DNA of 64,000 nt from UBA12481 sp012523435. GTDB lineage: Bacteria; Bacteroidota; Bacteroidia; Bacteroidales; UBA12481. The first letter of the stretch is position 1. Every line of letters begins with the position of its first letter. The DNA is taken from contig JAQUCP010000011.1 in the NCBI GenBank assembly GCA_028686135.1, forward strand, positions 1 through 64,000, read 5' to 3'. The notes beneath the pieces are model-generated. The model saw only the letters and a list, made by a program, of their open reading frames with translations. It searched no databases and was not told the origin of the DNA. Below are positions 58,749-64,000 of the stretch, piece by piece. Both the position numbers and the translations under genes were made by a program.

Positions 58749-61700
58749 GAGTCCTGTTTACTAAATTTCTTCTTTGTGCCGGAAATAAAGGTATAAATCG
58801 CTGGAATGACGAAAAGAGTCAGTACCAGAGCAAAGAGAAGACCTCCGATGATGACAATCCCCATGGAGGTACGGCTTTTGGTGCCTGCACCCAGTGCCAG
58901 GGCAATAGGCAATGCACCTAATACAGTAGCCAGGCTGGTCATCAGAATAGGCCTGAACCGTTGAGCTGCCGCACTTCGGACAGCTTCCAGCTTATCAATC
59001 CCGGCATATTTCTTTTGATTGGCAAATTCGACAATCAGAATACCATTTTTGGTGACAATACCGATCAGCATGATCATACCAATCTGACTGAAAATGTTCA
59101 AAGTCTGACCGAAAATCAGAAGCGACAAGAGTGCTCCGGCTGCGGCGAGTGGTACGGTGAACATGATTACCAGCGGATCCCGGAAACTCTCAAATTGTGC
59201 TGCCAAGATCAGATAAATCAATATCAGGGCCAAAAGAAATGCGAACAGTAGAGTATTTGAACTTTCGGCATAATCTCTGGAAACACCGGTCAGACTGGTG
59301 GTGAAGGTATCATCAAGTACTTCATCAGCAACGTTCTGCATTGCCTCGATGCCTTGGCTTAAGGTATATCCGGGGGCAGGAGAGGCAGAAATAGTAGCCG
59401 AAATGTACCGGTTATAGCGGTAGAGCTGTGGCAAGTTGACTCGGTATTCAATATTTACGACATTATCGAGCTGAATCAGATCGCCTTCACGATTTCGTAT
59501 ATAGATCGTACTCAGGTCAATTGGTTCATCACGAAACTGCCTGTCAGCTTGGCAGATAACCTGGTATTGTTTGCCGTTCATGATGAAAAAACCCATCCGC
59601 TGACCGCTGAAGAAGAGCTGCAGGGTTTCCGCGATATCACGGAGGGTGAGCCCCAGGGTTCGTGCTCTCTCCCGATCAATGGTAAGAGCCATCTCAGGCT
59701 TGTTAAATTTTAGATTGATATCAACAACTTGGAATGAAGGATCAGCCTGAGCCCTTGCCATCAGTTTTGGAACTGCATCCCGGAGTTTTTCGAGGTTAGG
59801 CGCCTGGATCACCACCTGCACAGGTAAGCCGCCACCCCGTCCCCTCCCAATAGTTTGCTCTTGGGTTACAAAGGCACGGGCAAAGTTGAAATTAGTCAGG
59901 TTCGATGTTAAGTAATCGGCAATTTCTTGCTGGGAACGTTCGCGCTCGGATGGTGGTACCAAGGTTATCCGAAGAAAGCCGGAGTTCGATCCGGAACTGC
60001 CAAATCCCGGTGAGGTTAGTGCCATCATCGACTCTTTTTCCGGAATGGTATCGGACAGGTTAACCAGATGATTCATGAACTCATCCATTTTCTCAAAAGA
60101 GGCTCCTTCCGGCCCCGTCACATTGATCATTAACCGGCTTTTATCCTCCATCGGCGCCAGTTCTCCTGGGATTAGCGGCCAGAGAACCCCAACAATAGCC
60201 AGGGAGATCACCATCACGAGAATCGACAACCATCTGTTTTTAAGAAATTTACCTAACAATCGGTCATAGCCACTGGTTAGCCAGACAAAGAAGGGCTCGG
60301 TAGCTCGGTAGAAACGACCGTGTTGCGTGCTGGATTTTAAGATGTTAGCTGCCAGCATCGGGGTGAGTGTCAGGGAGACAAAGGCGGAAATCAGCACAGC
60401 CCCGGCCATGACCACACCAAACTCCCGGAAGAGCTGACCGGTCAATCCCTGTAGGAAGATGATGGGGAGGAATACGGCTGCCAAAGTTATGGTGGTCGAA
60501 ATGATGGCAAAGATGATCTCCTTCGAGCCTTTGAATCCGGCCTCCATCGGAGTCATCCCCTTTTCAATTTTGCTGTAAATATTTTCCAGTACAACGATCG
60601 CATCATCCACCACCAGCCCAGTGGCCAGCACAATACTCAACAGAGTCAGAATGTTGATCGTGAACCCGGCCAGATACATAATAAAAAATGACCCGATGAG
60701 TGAAATGGGAATCGCCAGCACCGGAATGATCGTGGTGCGCCACTGTCTGAGGAACAGGAAAATGATGAGCACAACGAGCGAAAACGCAATGAGGATAGTC
60801 TCTTCTACCTCCTTGATCCCTTTGCGGATCGTCTGGGTGGTGTCCATCGCCACTCCGATGATCAGATCGTCTGGCATCTCTTTTTTGATCAGCTCGATCC
60901 GGTTTTTGATCTCATCGACAATGGCTATATGGTTAGCACCAGGTTGTGGCGTAACGGCAATTCCAACCATCGGCACTTTGCCGTTTCCCCGCATCACTGT
61001 CTTTTCGTTTTCTGGTAGAAGCTCGGCGCGACCGATATCTTTGAGTTTAATCAGAGTTCCGTTAAACTCTTTAATAATCAGGTTGTTGAATTCTTCTTCT
61101 GTTGTTAGCCTCCCAACGGTTCTGACGGATAGTTCTGTGCCATACCCTTCCACTCGTCCTGAAGGGAGCTCAATGTTTTCACGGTTCAGCGCATCTCGAA
61201 TATCGGCAGGAGTCATTCCATAACCGGCCAATTTTAGCGGGTCCACGGATATTTTGATGGAGTAGCGTTTCTCACCCCAAATCCGTATTTCGCTCACTCC
61301 GGGGGTAGTTTGAAGTCGTTCCTTAAACAGATTATTGGCAATCTCGGATAGTTGTAGCAGATTTCGTCGATCACTTTGCAGGGTCATGTTGAAGATTGGA
61401 CTCGCATCGGCATCTGACTTGACCACCCTGGGCGGGTCGACATCCGGAGGTAGTTGGCGCGTTGCTCTGGACACTCGGTCGCGGACATCATTAGCGGCAG
61501 CTTCCATGTCGGTGCCAACTTCAAACTCGACCGATATATAGCTTGATCCATCCCTGGAGGAGGAGGTGAGCGAACGGATTCCTGCAATACCGTTGATGCT
61601 CTCTTCCAGTGGTTCAGTGATCTGACTCTCAATGATTTCGGCATTTGCGCCCGGATAGGAGGTGCTAACCGTTACGATTGGAGAGTCCACATTCGGGTAT

Positions 61701-61807
61701 TCCCTGATTCCAAGAAAGGAGAATCCGATCACTCCGAAAAGGATGATCAGGATGGAAACTACCATGGCCAGAACCGGCCTTTTTATAAATATTCCTGAAA
61801 AGTTCAT
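58745..61807 (-). CDS. RND efflux pump (HAE1/AcrB type)
   Basis: A 1020-residue inner-membrane proton-driven exporter. The N-terminus is MNFSGIFIKRPVLAMVVSIL and the TM4 region has the conserved aspartates in GLVVDDAIVVLENIYS. Large periplasmic loops (for example GSGSNSGFLRITLVPP region and QMGFFIMN-like docking segments) and the second-half TM block (ILIYLILAAQFESFRDPLVIM) are typical of AcrB/MexB multidrug pumps. Likely substrates are hydrophobic toxins and antibiotics; exact set cannot be read from sequence. Stop overlaps the TolC ATG. Confidence 0.97.
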   Translation of the reverse strand: MNFSGIFIKRPVLAMVVSILIILFGVIGFSFLGIREYPNVDSPIVTVSTSYPGANAEIIESQITEPLEESINGIAGIRSLTSSSRDGSSYISVEFEVGTDMEAAANDVRDRVSRATRQLPPDVDPPRVVKSDADASPIFNMTLQSDRRNLLQLSEIANNLFKERLQTTPGVSEIRIWGEKRYSIKISVDPLKLAGYGMTPADIRDALNRENIELPSGRVEGYGTELSVRTVGRLTTEEEFNNLIIKEFNGTLIKLKDIGRAELLPENEKTVMRGNGKVPMVGIAVTPQPGANHIAIVDEIKNRIELIKKEMPDDLIIGVAMDTTQTIRKGIKEVEETILIAFSLVVLIIFLFLRQWRTTIIPVLAIPISLIGSFFIMYLAGFTINILTLLSIVLATGLVVDDAIVVLENIYSKIEKGMTPMEAGFKGSKEIIFAIISTTITLAAVFLPIIFLQGLTGQLFREFGVVMAGAVLISAFVSLTLTPMLAANILKSSTQHGRFYRATEPFFVWLTSGYDRLLGKFLKNRWLSILVMVISLAIVGVLWPLIPGELAPMEDKSRLMINVTGPEGASFEKMDEFMNHLVNLSDTIPEKESMMALTSPGFGSSGSNSGFLRITLVPPSERERSQQEIADYLTSNLTNFNFARAFVTQEQTIGRGRGGGLPVQVVIQAPNLEKLRDAVPKLMARAQADPSFQVVDINLKFNKPEMALTIDRERARTLGLTLRDIAETLQLFFSGQRMGFFIMNGKQYQVICQADRQFRDEPIDLSTIYIRNREGDLIQLDNVVNIEYRVNLPQLYRYNRYISATISASPAPGYTLSQGIEAMQNVADEVLDDTFTTSLTGVSRDYAESSNTLLFAFLLALILIYLILAAQFESFRDPLVIMFTVPLAAAGALLSLLIFGQTLNIFSQIGMIMLIGIVTKNGILIVEFANQKKYAGIDKLEAVRSAAAQRFRPILMTSLATVLGALPIALALGAGTKSRTSMGIVIIGGLLFALVLTLFVIPAIYTFISGTKKKFSKQDS

Positions 61808-61816
61808 TTCAACGTT

Positions 61817-62893
61817 TTATTGTTTGGACGATCCCGAGGAAATCATACTTCGAAGACGCGGATCCACCGGAGTTCCATCAATTATCTGTAGCAGTCCAGT
61901 CAGAATTAGCGTATCCCCAGGCTGAAGACCGTTGGTAATTTGCACCTCACTTTCTGTCCGTAGGCCTGTTTCTACTCTTTTCTCAGTGGCCTTTCCATTC
62001 TTTAAGACAAACACTTTACTTCCGTCAAGGTCTCCGATAATTGCCTCCGAAGGTATCCGTACAGCATCCGGTAGCTCCTCCAAAATCAGACTGATCCTTG
62101 CAAAGGCTCCAGGTGCGAGTTTCCTTGAGGAGTTAGAACATATAGCTCTGACACGGATTGTCCGGGTGGCCGGGTCAACCCCAGGTTCTACAGCATAAAC
62201 CCTTCCAGTAAAATTCTCTTGGGTATAATCCATGCTGAAACGAATCTCCATGTTAACTTCTATAAGCCTGATGTATTTCTCGGGAACCGAAAACTCTATC
62301 TTGATGGGATCCACCTGCTGAAGGGTGGCAATCAGAGAGTTAGAAGGGATGAAACTTCCCGGGCTAACATTCCTTAACCCGATCCGTCCCGACAGCGGAG
62401 CAATAATCTCAGTTTTGGCGATTTGAGCCTCTAATAGTTTTTTTTCCGATTGAACAGATCGTAAGAGATTCGCGGATACATCATATTCTTCTTGGCTTAT
62501 TGCCTTGATATCCAAAAGTTTACGTTTTCTGAACTCATCATCCAGAGCCATCTGCTCCTGAACAGCATTTTTAGTCAGCTGAGCCTGAAGATCCTGATCA
62601 TTGATTTTTAACAGCAGAGTGCCTTTTGAAACTTCCGTTCCTTCATCAAAAAAGATCCCGGTAATCCGTCCGGCTACCTCATTACGTAACTCAATTTTCT
62701 CATTAGGCAAGAGAGTTCCGGTGGTGTAAATGATGTTGCGGAGACTATCTGGACTAACCACCATTACATCGACTTTTATTGGGCCTGAACGTTTTCCCCC
62801 TGGAGGAGGGGTTTCTTCCTTCTGATCTTTGCAAGATATCACGGTAAACAAGCTGAGGATTACCAATCCGAAGGCTATATACTTCTGTTTCAT
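61817..62893 (-). CDS. RND efflux periplasmic adaptor (membrane fusion) lipoprotein
   Basis: A 358-residue lipoprotein; I start at MKQKYIAFGLVILSL (ATG 62893-62891), because it gives a lipobox (VISC) that the upstream methionine would bury. The lipoyl/hairpin arrangement (ELRNEVAGRITGIFFDEGTEVSKGTLLLKIND, then IAKTEIIAPLSGRIGLRNVSPG) and beta-barrel/MP domains follow. It links the pump to TolC across the periplasm. First gene of the efflux operon (9-base gap to the pump). Confidence 0.94.
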   Translation of the reverse strand: MKQKYIAFGLVILSLFTVISCKDQKEETPPPGGKRSGPIKVDVMVVSPDSLRNIIYTTGTLLPNEKIELRNEVAGRITGIFFDEGTEVSKGTLLLKINDQDLQAQLTKNAVQEQMALDDEFRKRKLLDIKAISQEEYDVSANLLRSVQSEKKLLEAQIAKTEIIAPLSGRIGLRNVSPGSFIPSNSLIATLQQVDPIKIEFSVPEKYIRLIEVNMEIRFSMDYTQENFTGRVYAVEPGVDPATRTIRVRAICSNSSRKLAPGAFARISLILEELPDAVRIPSEAIIGDLDGSKVFVLKNGKATEKRVETGLRTESEVQITNGLQPGDTLILTGLLQIIDGTPVDPRLRSMISSGSSKQ

Positions 62894-63070
62894 CTCTCGA
62901 TAGTTTTCGAAAATTCTGGTAAAAATAGCGACGATGAATCGTTGCTCATTCAAAAGAAGGTTAAAAATCCTTAAATACTATTTTTGTTTTGAGAATATCA
63001 CGATTAAGTGTTAGAATTACATTTAATATTCACAAAACAAATTGTTTGAATCCAAAAAAACTGAATCGCC

Positions 63071-64000
63071 ATGAGGATAATGAATCGGGTACGATATGGT
63101 CTGTTGTACGGAGTAATCATCCTAATAACAGCCAGCTGTAATCAAGCACCTGTTGGGTCTATAAAGATCGAAAATGAGGTAGTAACCGTTAGAGCGAAAG
63201 GTTTCTCGCTGGATCAGGTGAACTTGCTTTCCGGGCCTTTCCTCCACGCCATGGAGCTGGATCAGGCGGTCTTGCTGAACTACGAACCAGACCGGATGTT
63301 ATCAAAGTTTTATTCGGAAGCCGGGTTAACACCGAAGGCGGAGCATTATCATGGATGGGAGGATGCTACCATCTCCGGCCACACACTGGGGCATTATCTC
63401 AGCGCTTGCGCTCTGATGTACAGCTCGACCGGCGATGATGCTTTCCTTGAGCGAGTGAATTATATCGTTGATGAGCTTAAGGTGGTACAGGATGCCAATG
63501 GCAATGGTTTTGCTGGAGCTTTCCCCAATTGGCAACAGGCCATGGAGGAGGAAGTCGCCCATGGAATTATCCGGTCCCAGGGCTTTGACTTAAACGGAAT
63601 CTGGGTGCCATGGTATAATCTTCATAAAACAATGGCCGGCCTGAGAGATGCTTACCGACTATGCGGAAATGAGTTAGCCCTGGAAGTTAATAAGGGGTTA
63701 GGCGATTGGACTGGTAAGATTATCAGTGGATTATCGGATGAGCAGATGCAAGAGATGATGCGCTGCGAATACGGTGGAATGAATGAGGTGTTGGCCGATC
63801 TTTACGCGGATACGGGAGATAATCGGTATTTACAGTTTTCTGATCGCTTTCATCATCGGATGATCCTCGATTCCCTTGCCGAGGGACGGGATATTCTACC
63901 TGGAAAACATGGTAACACGAACATTCCCAAACTGATCGGATTAGCTCGCCGGTATGAACTAACAGGCGATTCCATCGACCGACAGGCTGCCGAATTCTTT
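63071..64000 (+). CDS. GH127 family glycoside hydrolase (beta-L-arabinofuranosidase type), N-terminal part, cut by window end
   Basis: 310 codons are visible, starting at MRIMNRVRYG with a lipobox (LITASC), so it should be an outer or inner membrane lipoprotein. GH127/DUF1680 motifs are present: WEDATISGHTLGHYLSACALMY, WVPWYNLHKTMAGLRDAYR and CEYGGMNEVLADLYADTG. Enzymes of this family cleave beta-L-arabinofuranosyl linkages in plant glycans, using a zinc-bound cysteine. The catalytic residues lie beyond the window, so activity cannot be judged. The start is divergent from the efflux operon with 177 bases between. Confidence 0.93.
   Translation, partial: MRIMNRVRYGLLYGVIILITASCNQAPVGSIKIENEVVTVRAKGFSLDQVNLLSGPFLHAMELDQAVLLNYEPDRMLSKFYSEAGLTPKAEHYHGWEDATISGHTLGHYLSACALMYSSTGDDAFLERVNYIVDELKVVQDANGNGFAGAFPNWQQAMEEEVAHGIIRSQGFDLNGIWVPWYNLHKTMAGLRDAYRLCGNELALEVNKGLGDWTGKIISGLSDEQMQEMMRCEYGGMNEVLADLYADTGDNRYLQFSDRFHHRMILDSLAEGRDILPGKHGNTNIPKLIGLARRYELTGDSIDRQAAEFF

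Noticed and set aside
60621..61223. 200-residue plus-strand reading frame
   Set aside because: Antisense shadow of the RND pump gene.
62954..63070. Clear divergent promoters for efflux operon and GH127 gene
   Set aside because: A TATTTTTG occurs on the plus strand, but no partner -33 at the usual distance and no match toward the efflux operon; too weak in AT-rich DNA.

Overview
The window looks like a scaffold from a Bacteroidota genome, most likely a Bacteroidales/Marinilabiliales-type organism and probably metagenome-assembled, given the N gaps. Evidence: Bacteroidota-specific families (MnmD, DUF4105, DUF2795, OstA-like protein, 6-bladed beta-propeller lipoproteins, PorT-type beta-barrels), many candidate TAnnTTTG -7 promoter elements, weak Shine-Dalgarno sites, many SPII lipoproteins, and a GH127 gene at the right edge. 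I see no insertion sequence, prophage, integrase, CRISPR array or rRNA.

Layout. 1-3 kb: a minus-strand operon of one small Cys-rich secreted protein (NVEALA-like), two paralogous beta-propeller lipoproteins and a small membrane protein, joined by ATGA or short overlaps. Its control region (about 3.0-3.17 kb) carries a palindrome, a C11 tract and a structured leader. 3.2-9.8 kb: speA-GNAT-mnmA, a Gre/Rnk-type factor behind an apparent terminator/antiterminator leader, an SBP_bac_3-Cache lipoprotein, and PhzF. 9.8-18 kb: a protease-propeller-barrel fusion, a ferredoxin/Crp pair, a periplasmic thioredoxin, an M1 aminopeptidase and a Na+/solute symporter. 18-21 kb: recG, an orphan ABC ATPase and DUF2795. 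21-29.6 kb: an envelope-biogenesis operon read guaB, PPIase, PPIase-like lipoprotein, SurA-like PPIase, MoxR, OstA. 29.6-36.5 kb: recQ, WRN-type exonuclease, Rel, tex. 36.5-44.6 kb: HAD phosphatase, mutS2, AgcS symporter, beta-barrel, mnmD, FucI-like isomerase. 44.6-52.3 kb: envelope proteins of unknown function, including a membrane protein with two degenerate MPN (JAB-like) domains, a beta-barrel and two lipoproteins, one with four PKD repeats. 52.3-57.1 kb: WYL regulator, unknown protein, DUF4105, secreted Gfo/Idh/MocA oxidoreductase, membrane protein. Then tRNA-Asp, a complete RND efflux operon (adaptor, pump, TolC) and a truncated GH127 glycosidase.

How they fit together. The envelope theme is strong: three SurA/PpiC-type proteins and OstA share one operon and probably serve outer-membrane protein and LPS assembly. 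RecQ, the exonuclease, Rel and Tex form one tightly packed unit. The most unusual candidate is the envelope cluster at 46.1-52.3 kb, led by the tandem pseudo-MPN protein.

Assembly caveats. The gap at 23919-24018 is flanked by identical 127-bp copies and looks like an unmerged contig overlap; removing it restores a complete SurA-like gene. The gap at 46400-46499 has no such overlap and really hides part of the pseudo-MPN gene.
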